DNA of 64,000 bases, taken from contig NC_059502.1 in the NCBI RefSeq assembly GCF_914767665.1, forward strand, positions 15,190,001-15,254,000. Reading direction: 5' to 3'. The position numbers were made by a program, and so were the translations under genes. Each line of letters starts with the position of its first letter. Positions within the stretch are counted from its first letter, which is position 1. Positions 25,083 through 37,304 of this stretch are shown here, in pieces. A model generated the notes under the pieces. It was not told where the DNA came from. It did no database searches and worked only from the letters and a program-made list of their open reading frames with translations. This DNA is from Harmonia axyridis. Lineage: Eukaryota; Arthropoda; Insecta; Coleoptera; Coccinellidae.

Positions 25083-25322
25083 TTGTAGTGACTCTGTGTG
25101 CTTAAGAGATATCGTTATGGGTTTGGCGCCGCACTTACTTTGGCCCTGGAGGATTTAGAGGGGGCGCCGCGTTGCAGCAGAGTCACCTCTCCACGATGGT
25201 GTGTCTTAGGCAGAGATCACTGGATTGCCTAACTGATGAGTCCACCAGCGAACTTGGGACGAGTTCTCGTCTGGAAGAGTGCGAATCTACACAAACTTGG
25301 CTCAAGAAATACTCACCACAAT
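25083..25322 (+). mobile_element. Hammerhead-bearing short repeat, copy B
   Basis: Same family as 6,444-6,716. Its ends are the clearest of the three: 'ttgtagtgactctg' at the left and 'aatactcaccacaa' at the right, an imperfect inverted repeat. The 'gcagcagagtcacctctcca' block is shared with copy C. Its ribozyme core is damaged. Confidence 0.7.
25201..25264 (+). ncRNA. Decayed type III hammerhead ribozyme
   Basis: Stem III 5' strand GTGT (25,201-25,204), cleavage triplet GTC, and stem I TTAGGC (25,206-25,211) with GCCTAA (25,227-25,232) are intact. CTGATGA follows at 25,233-25,239, then stem II GTCC with GGAC (25,257-25,260). The closing GAAA has become GAGT, which removes an essential core A and the stem III partner. 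Cleavage is therefore unlikely. Stem I differs from copy A by a G-C to A-T pair exchange that keeps pairing. Confidence 0.75.
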
Positions 25323-26427
25323 ATAACAAAATATTTTGTTTTCTTAAAAATAGAAATATTGAGATTCAAGGATAACAATTATGAAAAAAGATTCATATCA
25401 ACATTAGTTACACCGAAAATTGCAAGCATTGAATTTCTCGATTATTATGCCTACAATTCTTACAAATTTTACTGGCTTATGATAAATTATGCAAAGATAT
25501 AATGTCTTTCTTTCAATTCAGGGTGAGCAGATGTAACATGTTCTTCTTTTACTCAGTTTTCTCATCAATATTATCTCCATCACTTTCACCTCCCCAAAAA
25601 TTTGATTACTTTTTTCTTCTGCTCATTGGAGTGAGATACTTTAAAGTATGGATCACCGAACCGAATTTTTCTTTCTTCATTCTGAAATTGAGAATATTCA
25701 AATATACAATGTAGATTATCATCAAAAGAAATTGTGTGATAACCTCTTGAAAATTTCTGATCTCTAATTTCGTCTTGAACTGAGAAGTCACGTGGTGGTG
25801 TTCTCTATTTTTTTAAAAGCTGGGAAGTATGGCACAGGTGCTATGTGTGCGTGGTGCCACATTTGCACAAGGCCCATAACCTATTGTGTGATGTGGTATA
25901 AACCCTAATTTTATCCAAGAAGTGGAAATATGAAATACCTAGTATGGCTCAATCCAATATTCCCACTTTTCGTGGCCAGGCATCATCTGATCGTGGAATA
26001 AATCGGAAAATATCCCACCACTCGATCTTCAACACTACATCACTCAATTCAAATCAGACTAACGGCATTCGAATGAGAAGTGAGCATCGAAATCAGATGG
26101 GCAACTTGAGGATATTGAAAGTGGCCATTGTGAATTTCCCGGATGCCGTTAAGTGGCTGTCAATCAAGCGCGCGTATGGAAAGCAGTGGACGCCGCAGAA
26201 AATCGAAATCAATTCGACCGCAGAATGTCCTTATTGAACAGGCAGTAAAGGCGAAAAATTTGATACAATCGAAACATTAAATCGTGAATAGAGATGCGAT
26301 AATTTAAAAATGATAATGTTCAAAATGTAAAACTGAAAAAATGTACTTATTTCCATTTTGCATTTCAATATTTCTTTTTTCAATAGCATTTTCGTTACAT
26401 TGTGAATATTCTTTTGGGACATACATA
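25323..26427. other. Non-coding stretch with part of repeat F
   Basis: A partial repeat F copy lies at 25,760-25,830. A 97-codon frame at 25,944 has no known domain. Confidence 0.45.
25760..25830 (+). repeat. Dispersed repeat F, partial copy
   Basis: The block 'gaactgagaagtcacgtggt' followed by 'ggtgttctct' matches the segments just right of the BEL/Pao element (62,745-62,780) and, inverted, 45,815-45,850. Confidence 0.55.
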
Positions 26428-27157
26428 CACTGTGTCCGTAAAGTATGGAACAAATTCAATTTCTATCAAAACAGACCATTTTAAGGAATAATCCTGAAAC
26501 ACGTCGATTGTTTATTTTAATTTACCGTATTTTGTAATAAGAATCTAATATACAGGGTGAATTACTTACGAGTAATGACGTCACCGTCTTTTTTTTTTGA
26601 ATAGAACACCCCCATTTTGTCTCAATTTTCGGTCTACTCTAGCTGAGTTGAATCCAAAAATGTATCACATGTTGATTCCAATTGGTACAGGCTGGATAAA
26701 AATACAATAGTTTTGTGTGCTCATAAAGTAACGCGTAAATTCTTCATTAGTTAAATTAACAATATTATCAAAAATACTTATTGTAGTTTGTTACATTTTT
26801 AGATTAATAAAAATGAGCTGTTTCCAAACATGTTTGGTACTTGTGGTCTAGCAGACAGAATATGAAAGAAATTATTTCTTATCGATTTGAAAAAAAACAT
26901 AGGCGTCTAGATCAACATGTGATACATTTTGGGAACCAGCTCAGACAGAGTAATCGGAAAATTGAGACAAAATAGGGGTGTTCTATTTAAAAAAACTGAC
27001 GGTGACGACATTACTCGAAAGTAATTCACCCTGTATATTAGATGATTATTTTAAAATACGGTTAATTAAAATGAAAAATCGACGTGTTTCAGGATTATTC
27101 CTGAAAATGGTCTGTTCAGCTAAAAATGAATTTGTTCCATACTTTACGGACACAGTG
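26428..27157. mobile_element. Long-armed foldback MITE H, copy 2 (TA duplication)
   Basis: TA, then 'cactgtgtccgtaaagtatg' at the left, and the exact inverse followed by TA at the right. The arms are about 280 bp and the centre about 170 bp. The centre reads in the opposite direction to that in copy 1 (for example 'aaatgagctgtttccaaaca' here), consistent with insertion in either orientation. No protein is encoded; the 73-codon frame across its right arm is not a gene. Confidence 0.88.
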
Positions 27158-28407
27158 TATATTGCACCAGTGGTGGATTTACAGGTTTGGCGCCTGTAGA
27201 CTATTCAACTCTGGTCGCCTCTGAATTTTGATTCCTTACTTTGTTCACAATCATGAAAATTACATTTTTATCAACAAGATCTTAACTTTATGCTCGGTGC
27301 TCCATTATCCTCCCATCAACTTTTCCCGGATGTTTAGTACCTAGATTATTTCCACAGCAAATAATTTATCAAAAATCATTATTTTGAGCGAAGAATATCT
27401 CAATCATATAATAGTTTTGAAGAAAGTAAGAAAATGTGTCTCAAAACTTTACAATACTTACAATACAATACATTGGACCCCTCGTAAACTCTGGCAATTG
27501 AATACTGGGAATTTTTCATAATAATTTAAATTTGGTAATAATTGAATTCTGATGAAGTGGCGTTCATTTTCATACCATCATTCATTCATTGACTACAAAC
27601 TTCCAATTTAACCGCAAAACTCAAATCTCAATTATAGATTTTTTTTCGTCTTATATTGATACCTCCCCTAAACTGTGCAATTGGTCGATTCCCCAAACCA
27701 AAAATAGTCCCTTCCAATGTTCTCCATTTCCCTGTGCATTTCAAATTGATTTATTGATGGCTAGGTCTTCGGATCAACTGACCTGTCCAATGAACCGAGC
27801 AACTGATAAGGATTCCTTACCAATCAGGCCCCTTGACAGTGACAGATGCGATCATCGTCGGTTACTTGATTAAAAGGGAATATCCCCGATTTCTTGATGC
27901 TGGCCACTCGATAAAGCTCGACTTTCAGGACAAAGAACGGGGATTTTCTGAATCTCAATATTTCGAATGATTTTCATCGGTTTATTTGAAGAAATCTTCG
28001 TTCGTTAATTCGAGGTCATCAAAAGTTTAATTGAAAACCAAGAAAATAATCCCTTATACACTTTTCGCAGGGGCCATCTGTTGTATCGAACTATTAGGCG
28101 GACTCAATTCATTTTATAAAAAAAATTTTAAATAAGTGTAAGTTTAAATTCAGACAATAAGTCTCATTTTTGAAGTTTTTATTTCTGAGGTCTCTTGAAA
28201 TGAATGCCTTTGGATGGTTACTGGTAATTCATTGTTGATATTTTATTTGATTTTCTTGAACGGATTAGTTAGATATCGTGAAATTTAATCATAAGTGATT
28301 TATTGAGTTTACGTTATTTTATTTTATTGAATTGATTAGTTGATTAGATATTGATAAGAAATTCCCTATTTTCTCATATTGAATATCATTAATTCTGTGA
28401 AATTTAG
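27158..28407. other. Non-coding stretch
   Basis: No recognisable gene; a 94-codon frame at 27,589 has no known domain. Confidence 0.5.
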
Positions 28408-28605
28408 GTAGAACGGTGGTTCGGATATTCCTCGAGCCCCACTTTGGGCGCCAAAATAGGACCTCTTTCTTATCCTAACATGGTCAAACACCCACCTAAC
28501 TTGACTGGATAGTAAACAGGTGAGCCTGTGATCTTGAAAGGATTAGAAAGATGTCTCATTTTGGCGCCCAACGTGGGGCAGAGAAATATCGCGAATGCGG
28601 TAAAC
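28408..28605. repeat. Head-to-head LTR-retrotransposon leader fragments with tRNA-Lys-type primer binding sites
   Basis: On the plus strand near 28,559-28,577 is 'tggcgcccaacgtggggc', the complement of the 3' end of tRNA-Lys used as primer by many Ty3/gypsy elements. About 100 bp upstream the same site occurs inverted (28,437-28,455, one base different). The similarity continues beyond both sites (gaggaatatccgaa against agagaaatatcgcgaa) and inward ('aggacctctttcttatcct' against the inverse of aggattagaaagatgtctc). So two 5' leader pieces point away from each other. No pol gene is left here. Confidence 0.65.
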
Positions 28606-29879
28606 TACTATGCCAGAAAAGTCTTCAGATAAATTTCATTTTATCTTGTGATTTGAACGTTTCACCAGATAAACAATTATTTCGATTTATTATAAAAACC
28701 AAAATTAACAAAAATAAAACTACAAAACTAAAATTTGAAGAAAATAAGCTAATGACCATACTTTAATCAACAAAAGGACTGACGTAAGTTTTGAAATCTG
28801 CATTTCTTACTATTTTTCCTCTTCAGTCTTATAGTTGAAAATTTCACTGAATCTGCAATCTTACCTCACTATTCATTCCACTGGTTGGGGTCCAAAACAA
28901 ACCCATACTACACGTCAGAGATTAATAACAGTAATCTTACACAGGCAACATCCTCATCATGAAGTCATAGAAAATATTGCCAGTACAAGAAAAACCAACT
29001 AATTTTTTATGGAATTAACTGTAGTCTTTGATGAAATTAACTGGAAGTACCTACCATTTTCAACGTTTTGTTGGATGAAATTATATTTTTGATACGCTTA
29101 ATCTCATTAACTGACAGAAGGAAACAACAAAAATGTGTAGCTGAAGGGCACAGATGTGTCAATTTGGCCACATAAATAATGTTGAGACTTTTTCATTTGG
29201 ACTCTGGTATTGAAAAATGCACTGAAATTAGAATTTTATCTGAGATGATCTACAGCTATTTCCATTCACTGAAGGACAACTTGACATTAATAATTCATTA
29301 ACATAATTCATACTTAGTAAACCCGTTGGGTGGAATTGATTGACTCATAGTCCCTGAAGAATATAGCACAAACAGATTAAGTAAAAAGGGAAATGAGTCT
29401 TAATTGCCGTAATATACATAGATCAAAGGAGAATTTTGAGCTCTTCGTGAGTACAAGTATTATCCTCTTAAAAGTTCATCGAATTCTATTACCAGACGAT
29501 AAAGTTATATCCTCTGCCATATAATATCGCCATAAAGGAAAACAGCCAGTTAGCTTTTCTTCAGTATCATTAACGTCTTCGGAGGGTTGTATCGAGAAAC
29601 CACATCTTGTATGAACTTTCAAATAATTATATTTCGAAAGTTAGCGATGCAGTGGGGAAACTAATATAAAGAGGATGTCTTACGGAAGGATAATCTGGAG
29701 AAAAGCTGATAGGACATATATTCTCGAGTTTATTTCCCGAATACATGCGAAAAATATAAAAAAGGGTTAAGACTTGCATTTGTTGACAGATATACTCATG
29801 TTATGATACAAATTTAGATTGGATAATTTTGAAACACTGAACAATGGGAATGTGATGTATTCTGAAATTATTTCAATGA
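28606..29879. other. Non-coding stretch
   Basis: Only a short minus-strand piece of repeat E (28,795-28,885) was recognised. Confidence 0.5.
28795..28885 (-). repeat. Dispersed repeat E, copy 4 (short)
   Basis: Read inverted it shows 'gattcagtgaaattttcaac' and 'tataagactga', matching the other E copies. Confidence 0.45.
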
Positions 29880-31170
29880 ATGCTAAAAACGTTTAATGTT
29901 TAATGTATATAGTAATGTAAAATATTGATATACGATGATGAATGTTCAACGTTTATTCTTCAATATTGAATATTATGCAATATTCGACAATTGGTATTGA
30001 ATATTTGATATCGATGTTTGATGTTAATGTTTTATCTCTATATTTAATATTAAGTGAATGATTTGAAGTGAATGATTAATGTCAATGTTCAATTTTAATC
30101 TATACACTGAAGGAAATTCATATTTTTTTATTAATAAAAGCCCTTATTTTGAGGTTATTTATTCACAACTATTACAGCCGATTTATATTTGATATATTCA
30201 TTAATAGTTAAATTATGCATTCAAAAAAAATTAATTAATAGACAATAAAATATTTGTTCACAAGGTATTTGATAATAGTTAATATATTTCGGTTATAAAT
30301 AATTTATATGAACTTCGTTATCTCCACAAATAACATAAATTCATTATCAACAAGTTTTTAACTGGTAGTTAACGAATATTCGCTATTTATAAATAAATTC
30401 TTACAAGAATTCAATAATTTATTCACTAAGAATATAGGATTCATTGATAATAAACAAACTAACATAATTCTAGCGATCCAATCTGTGGAAAAGTTTTTTA
30501 TTAAGCATGGATACATATTACATATAAATAAGGTTTATTAATTATTACTTAATGATATATTAACCTCAACTTTATTTATTTCCTTCAAACGGATATTTCT
30601 TCAGCATTCTTATTATAAGTTATGCGTAAATAAATTGAGTGTAATAATAAATGATGATTATTGGTGGAATTTCAAATAAATTATTTATTTCCATGAAACT
30701 AATATTTGTTTGTCCATATATCCAATAAATGATTTATTAACTATAATGCATTTTCGATAAAATCGAATAAACACTTCTCTCAGTGTACCTTTCTATGCTT
30801 AGTACTAATTTATAATGTTGAAGTTTCATGTGAATTATCAATATGAATGTTTGAAGTGAATTTTGAAAGTTCAATATTCAATTTAAATGGATGAAGTATA
30901 GTTTAAATGTTAATATTCAATGTTCAATGACAAATATTATGTTCAACGTTTTATGTCGATGTTAAATAGTTAATGATGATTTTCAATGCAAATGTTAAAT
31001 GTTTATCTTCAATATTGGTTGGTATTCAATATATATTGGTTGGTATTCAATAACATATTAAATTTAATATTAATGTTTCTCGTTAAAGTGTGGAGTTGAT
31101 ATTTTATGTCAATGAGAGATGTTGATGTGTAACGAATAATATCAATCAATGTTAAATATTAATGTTTTAT
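29880..31170. repeat. AT-rich degenerate repeat field built on TTCAATGTTAATGTT-like words
   Basis: From 29,880 to 30,100 and again from 30,800 to 31,170 the sequence consists of irregular variants of 'aatgttaatgttcaatgtt'. A 21-bp duplication around 'tattggttggtattcaatat' lies near 31,010-31,055. No coding potential. The field is split by the MITE at 30,105-30,785. Confidence 0.6.
30105..30785. mobile_element. AT-rich MITE with TA duplication
   Basis: The left end after TA is 'cactgaaggaaatt'; the right end inverted reads 'cactgagagaagtg', followed by TA. The 681-bp body is extremely AT-rich, has no frame, and interrupts the simple-repeat field on both sides. The terminal repeats are short and imperfect, so confidence is moderate. 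Confidence 0.6.
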
Positions 31171-32487
31171 GTGTTTTATGATTTTATTTATGATTAGATA
31201 AGGAAATCAAAAATTTTTCCTCTACTTTTGAAGAAGTTTACTCATTGCATAAACTAATTACGAATTATATCGTGAAAATTGAAAAATCATCTATTTTTTG
31301 CTCATTATACCTAACCATACGTTGAATATGATCTTTGAGGATGACTCATTATCCAGTACTCATCTTACATTTTCACTTCATTGCTCCTGAACAAGAACAT
31401 GAATGAGGCTGCAAAACCCTCATGAGCTGAAACAACCACTTTCGGAAAATAAGGGGCTGTTATTAAAGTGTCACCTTTGTTAAATCCGAAATTTTTCAGA
31501 GGTAAAGGATGTTATAAATCCTGCAGCCTATTAATAAATCCAACTAAGCCGTTTCAGAGCAACAAGCGAAAAAATTAATTCTACCTTATAGGGGGTGCAG
31601 AAAATGAGAGGGCTTATATGAGACGCATTAATCAAGTTATCGTTGATTAATGACGTATTAAATACCGTTAGGACCGGAAGCCGAGATGTATTCTGCCTTT
31701 GGGGTAGTCGGAGAGGTGACATTTCCTTTTAATCAAGGCATCGCCGATTATCGCATCAGTCACTGTCTCTTGGCTGGATTGGGGTGGAATCCAAATCTTC
31801 AATGGACGGTCAACAGGTCAGCAAGACAAATGATGATTTCGTACTTGAACAAGAGGAGACTGATGGACTTGGAATGGATTTTCTCCAGCTTTGAGTAGAA
31901 TATTTCATCTTAAATTATTTTTGTATATGAGAATAATGCTTATTCTTGATAAAATACACTTATTCGAGTTCTTTACTTCGCAACAATCGTAAAATCAAAG
32001 GACTTAATTTAAGATGAAAGCTTGGTATAATATATATTCTTCATTGTAGAATGACAATATTTTAAATTTGTATATGTTGTTTATTTTTCACAATTGAATT
32101 GATAATAAGTTGAATATACAAAGCACCGATATATTTTTTGATATGTTCCTGAAAAAAAGAACACAGTGCTGGCCTCTACTGATGCTTCGTAAAGAGAAAG
32201 AGGAAAAGGGAATGTAAAACTTTGTATACCATACAAAGCATGGTCATCGTAGGAGCGCCAGAGTGTTTGACTGTTACGCGGAAAGTCACGTGGTGTTAAT
32301 CCCTCTAGAGTTCAGGAAATTTAGAAGAACTATATAAAATACATATTAAAGTAGAAGAAGGTTTGTAAGAAAAAATTTTTTTGGATTAAAATTCTCTTCA
32401 AGTATACTAGAATAATAATCATTCCCTGAAATAAGAATATTAAACAAAATATATGAATCATCACTTACGAATGTGCCTTGAAATAGC
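31171..32487. other. Non-coding stretch
   Basis: No gene recognised. A segment 'gaaagtcacgtggtgttaat' near 32,281 and 'agtgctggcctctactgatg' near 32,166 weakly resemble repeat F. Confidence 0.45.
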
Positions 32488-32692
32488 CCATAGAGTAATA
32501 AACATAGATAGAGTCGCTAACATGGTTAGATTACGTTGTCGAATTGTGATATATTTTCAAATCCACAACTTTACTATATCATTATGAATGTATATTATAT
32601 TGAATGAAATATATTTATTTGAGTGATTACCAATTAAATATGAAAATTTGAATATTTGGAATCCGATATTTTTCTTAATTGTTGAATTTGTA

Positions 32693-33986
32693 TAAGGTGT
32701 GTGAATAAGTCTTTCCCGTTTTTTTTCAAATTTTGAGCCTTTATTGTGAAAAAATGGTTACAAATGAATTATTGAAAGTATTGGCCATCGCTAGCTACAA
32801 CTTTTCCCCATCTTTCTGGCAACATACGAATCCCGTTGCGAAAAAATTCGACCGGTTTGGCCTCTATCCAGTCATCCACCCATTTTTTGGCTTCCTCGTA
32901 GGAATGGAAGTGCTGGTCAGCCAGGCCATGCGTCATCGATCTGAAGAGATGGTAATCAGACGGAGCAATGTCTGGACTATACGGCGGGTGGGGTAGGACT
33001 TCCCATTTGAGCGTTTCTAAGTATGTTTTCACCAGCTGTGCAACATGTGGGCGAGCATTGTCATCTTGCAAAATAACTTTGTCGTGCCTGTCGGACTGTC
33101 GGAGTATTGTGGCCGTTTTTCTCGCAGTGCGTGGCTCAAACGCATCAATTGTCGTCGATAGACCTCGCCTGTGATCCTTTCATTCGGTTTCAGAAGCTCA
33201 TAGTAAACCACACCTAGCTGGTCCCACCATATACAGAGCATGAGCTTGGCGCCATGAATATTTGGCTTGGCCGTCGATGATGATGCATGGCCGAGTAGTC
33301 CCCATGATTTTCTTCGCTTCTGATTATCGTAACGGATCCACTTTTCATCGCCAGTCACGATACGATGCAGAAAACCCTTTCTTTTATGTCGCTGAAGCAG
33401 CTGTTCGCAAGTGAAAAAACGCCGTTCGATGTCTCTCAGCTTCAGTTCGTACGGCACCCAATTTCCTTGCTTTTGGATCATTCCCATGGCTTTCAAACGC
33501 TTGGAAATGGTTGTTCGGTCAACTCCCAATGCTTCAGCAAGTTCTTCTTGCGTTTGACACGAATCTTCATCAAGCAAAGTCGCCAATTCTTGATCTTCAA
33601 AGATTTGCGGCCGCCCGGAACGCTCCTTGTCTTCCACGTCGAAATCGCCACTTTTGAAGCGTCGAAACCATCCGCGAACACTTGAATCATCGACACAACC
33701 TTCTCCATAAGCTTCCTGAAGCAACCGATGCGCCTCGGCAGCAGATTTCTTCAAATTGAACCAATAAAGTGAAACTTTCCGCAAATGACGTCGACTCGGC
33801 TCAAATTTCGACATTTTCACGATTTCAAAAATTTATGATGCGAAAAAATTTCAACTAATGTGTTAGTGTGGAATTGTTGAAAGATGAATAAGATTTGATT
33901 ATTACTTATGTAACCATTAAATACTCGCACAGTATTGGTGGCGCCATCTCTTACAAAAAACGGGAAAGACTTATTCACACACCTGA
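32693..33986 (-). mobile_element. Mos1-like mariner, family A copy 1 (full length, 1,294 bp)
   Basis: Terminal inverted repeats of about 32 bp begin TAAGGTGTGTG at the left and TCAGGTGTGTG (inverted) at the right, identical for the next 20 or more bases. TA duplications are at 32,691-32,692 and 33,987-33,988. The paralogous MITE at 50.7 kb shows the unoccupied TA, which fixes the ends. Length and structure are those of a complete mariner; only the transposase frame is broken. Confidence 0.93.
32769..33820 (-). pseudogene. Mariner transposase (mauritiana subfamily, DD34D), single frameshift
   Basis: The start (MKMSKFEPSRRHLR) and 263 codons are open, then the frame changes near 33,100 and the last 100 codons continue in another frame to GQYFQ. 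Total length across the shift is about 350 residues, normal for the family. N-terminal HTH blocks are KKSAAEAHRLL and DRTTISKRLKAMG, separated by a linker with the GRP motif. Catalytic sites are Asp in VTGDEKW (first part), Asp in QDDNARPH and Asp in IAPSDYHLF (second part); I count 34 residues between the last two. WVPHEL-type (WVPYELK) and YSPDIAPSD signatures are intact. The single shift suggests recent inactivation or a sequencing error. Confidence 0.93.
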
Positions 33987-34341
33987 TAGTATGCAGAATA
34001 TTTATTAATTTCTGTATATTTCAGCTGAAATCCAAGGTTTGGCAACTATTGCTCTCCTAGTGTCTTCCGTTGTTTCACGTCGTTTGAAGTTTGTTTTCTG
34101 AATTTCTGACATATTTGGGTATTCATCTCAATATATTTGGAGTCGATATCAAACGTTGATTAACTATGGGACATAAAAAGTGCGTTCTCTTTGGAGAAAT
34201 TCGCGAATTGACTGAAATATCTTATCAATGATATGTTTTTATTTCCGCACGCTTCATGTCAAATTTGATAGTTCATGTTGAGGACCAAATTTGCTTACTA
34301 AAAATGATGTATACTACCTCTGTCTATATTTATTACTCTGA

Positions 34342-37304
34342 GAAATAACCCTAAAGGATCGGTTGAGTTCTCTTCTAGATTTTAAAAAATACGCAGTAAA
34401 TATTCGTTTTCAAGTCGTATCTATAGTATTTCGTATTGTACAAAACGAGTACGACTATTATGTCAATGTTGAACTTCCATGAGATAATCCGCACATTCTT
34501 TCACTCCTCCCTCCTTCTACGAATATAAAATACCCTTCTTGAGAGCAATAGCGTGAACATTTCTATAAAACATGTTTACTACTATTCAGTGAACCATTCC
34601 GTTGTAGTGAAACGAACAACAATAAGAAACTTATCAAATCGACGGGATAGAGCAAAACAAATATTGGCGCGTTTTTCATTTCCTGAAATAAACAGCTGAC
34701 AGTGTCCAGAAGAGGGTACAGGCGCCAGTGGATCCATTAAATATTTCGTCGTCTCCGACTGTTGCTTCAGAGGGAGAAGGCATATCTGCAGAAATTTTCT
34801 CTGGTTTTGCGAATAAAGGAAGTTGGGGTGAAGGAAAATAACTCTGGAATATTGTGTTGAATATATTTGGGAAAATGAATTATGTTCGGTTCGGATACGG
34901 TATTTCTCGATTATTACGAGAAACAGAATCATATAATACGAGGAAATACCATTCACGAAGCGCAGTTAAACATGTGATTGCGTAGCCAGGAATTTACTAT
35001 CCCAAGTTCTGAAATGATCGGAATTAATTTTTATCGTTTCTTGATACTGACAATATCTATACGTTTTATGAATTCTTGACATGGAAAACTAGAAGCAATA
35101 GTATAATGGGTCACATAAAATTGTCCACCCGGAAAAATTATGAATGAGTTCTTTTACAGGCCAAGATATAAAATAAATCCCTAATCAATTTTTTGTCGTA
35201 GCCGAATATTATATGAAATTTCATAGCGGAATAATCTAAAATCTCTGATCGGTTAGAATAAAAAGTGTTAAGGAAAGAAATATCGACTTTGTACCTGGAT
35301 AAAAGGAATAATATATCGGGTAGAAAGTAAAAAGTTTATTAAATTTAGCCAAGCGCTCTACCATTCACAAGGCCATCTTCAGGGCAAATAAATATCTAAT
35401 ATTCATTTGTGTATTTTTAAGATAGTTGACATATTGGATTTGACTTGCATAATTTCATGAATGTGTAGTTTTGACCTGAATTGTGGATTACACCTACCTT
35501 TTAATTTTCAATTTTGAGACCTAGAAGGTTTTAATAGATGCGACTCTCATAATTATGTTTCTGCCTGACTTTGCACTGTTAGGTTCAGATTGATTGTAAG
35601 CCCTGATTAAGATAACTAATGAGTCTAAATACAATAAAGAACTTAAATAAGATCTTTAAGCGATTCTCTTCCTGATATATCATTCCTTTTATCAACTTTT
35701 CAAAATTTAAATTCGTGTTATGTTTCGTATAAGGATTTCGTATGATTTTCGTATGATTCAGATAAGTGAACACGCAGTGCAAGATGTCCAAACATTTACA
35801 TATATACCCAAGCGGTTGTTTACTAGATATATTATATGTACATTTGGATATTGTGCTATTCTAGCAAAGTCACCCATAGTACGTTAAAATTGTCCGTTCA
35901 CGGTGGAATATGGACTTACTTTGCGATCAATGTTTATGTTCAATGAACTTATTTATTATTATTATTATTATATGGGTGATCGCCTATCAGTGATCTCAGA
36001 AGGAAACAAAACAATCTCCTCAAAAATTAGCTTGGGTCTCGCCGAACATTGTACTAGGAATATTCAGATTGTAACAGACATATAACCTACATAATTCAAA
36101 CGTGTCAATTTTTTGTTATGCAAAAAGCTGAAATATATAAAAAATTGATTATATCTTTAAGTATTCAATCAACGTTTCTGTTGATATAATAATGACTTCA
36201 CGTCGGTGTTGCCCCCATTTTTCTCTGTACTGTTGGTAGAATTTAATACTTCTTCTGAGGGATCTTTGATGGATACCTTGTATGCAATATTTTGTTTGAT
36301 TATCATAAATCAATTCGTGGGTAATAGAAGCATTCTGTTATAATCAGAAAAGTTTTAAATGAAATATACGACTTTAAACGTGCTTACTTGCATCTGCGAT
36401 TCGAACCCATGATGAAAAATCAATTTCAACCCCCCTCTGAAATTGCAGAAAAAAAGACCTCCCACTGAATTGCTCCTTCAAGCGATCTAATTTCAATCAT
36501 ACCCATCGCGGAGTTTTCGTGAGGGTATACATTGAAAGATGCGATGGATCTAACGCTTTCACCATTTCCGGAGATCAGATAGTCATAAACAGAATTTAGA
36601 GATATATCCCTTGCGTTCACTTGTAGGGAGTGGATTCTGTCTTCAATCAATTCCAAAAAAATTAATGAATAAATCAAATTATCCGAATTCGTAAAAAACT
36701 TTCAAAATCACAGAACTCGATACCTTCTGGTAGAAAAAGAGTTTCTTATTGTAGTTGTAGTATTCTGTGTAAATCAGAAATTGATTTCATTTTTATTCTT
36801 CTTTTATTCAGTTCTTAGATAGTTGTGAAAAACTGACCGATAAACTCTTATATTATTATTTTAATTATTATTTCAATTCTTTGATTTATACTTTCCTAAT
36901 GGCCAGTTGCGCCATTTGCCTAAACATTGATTGAAATTTAAACATTGATTACTTTCTGATTTTTTTTAAGAAATCATACTTTGGATATTCACTTCCTTCT
37001 TCATTACAATTGATTATGATGAAAGATGTACTAACACTGGTTTCTTTAAGCACAAGGTTACTAAATTCCACTTCTTCCTAATCTGTGATGTCAAATCTCT
37101 AGGTAATTACAATTGATTGAAAAAAGCATATGAATATGTTATTGATTAAGATGATTTTCAATGATAATTGAAGAAAGATAATTGAAAACCTTGATAATGT
37201 CTTACGTCTCACACTGAAAAACCGAATTTCAGAAAGTATGGACATATATGTTGAACGCGCATATATGAAGATACGAACCGCTTGAAATATACAGGATGAG
37301 CCAA
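34342..37304. other. Non-coding stretch
   Basis: No gene recognised. A TTA microsatellite lies at 35,951-35,972. Near 35,350-35,390 the minus strand reads 'ccctgaagatggccttgtga', a wording common at 3' ends of Penelope-like and other retroelements, but no coding sequence accompanies it. Confidence 0.5.

Larger units (their letters stand above)
32488..34341 (+). mobile_element. hAT-like MITE D, copy 2, interrupted by a mariner
   Basis: It starts 'ccatagagtaataaacatag' and ends 'ctatatttattactctga'. Flanks are GAAATAGC (32,480-32,487) and GAAATAAC (34,342-34,349), a 7/8 match expected of an ageing 8-bp duplication. Without the mariner it is about 558 bp, like the copies at 9.3 and 50.5 kb. The mariner sits at a TA that is intact in the 50.5-kb copy. 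Confidence 0.85.

Noticed and set aside
26978..27199. 73-codon frame
   Set aside because: Lies across the right arm and end of a foldback MITE; not a gene.
34582..34956. 124-codon minus-strand frame
   Set aside because: No domain recognised; composition gives no coding signal.
35340..35395. Minus-strand CTGAAGATGGCC as a possible hammerhead or Penelope 3' end
   Set aside because: The required GAAA and paired stems are missing; only the wording is reminiscent.
36385..36410. Minus-strand 'gggttcgaatcgcag' resembling a tRNA T arm
   Set aside because: Upstream sequence does not form the other arms.
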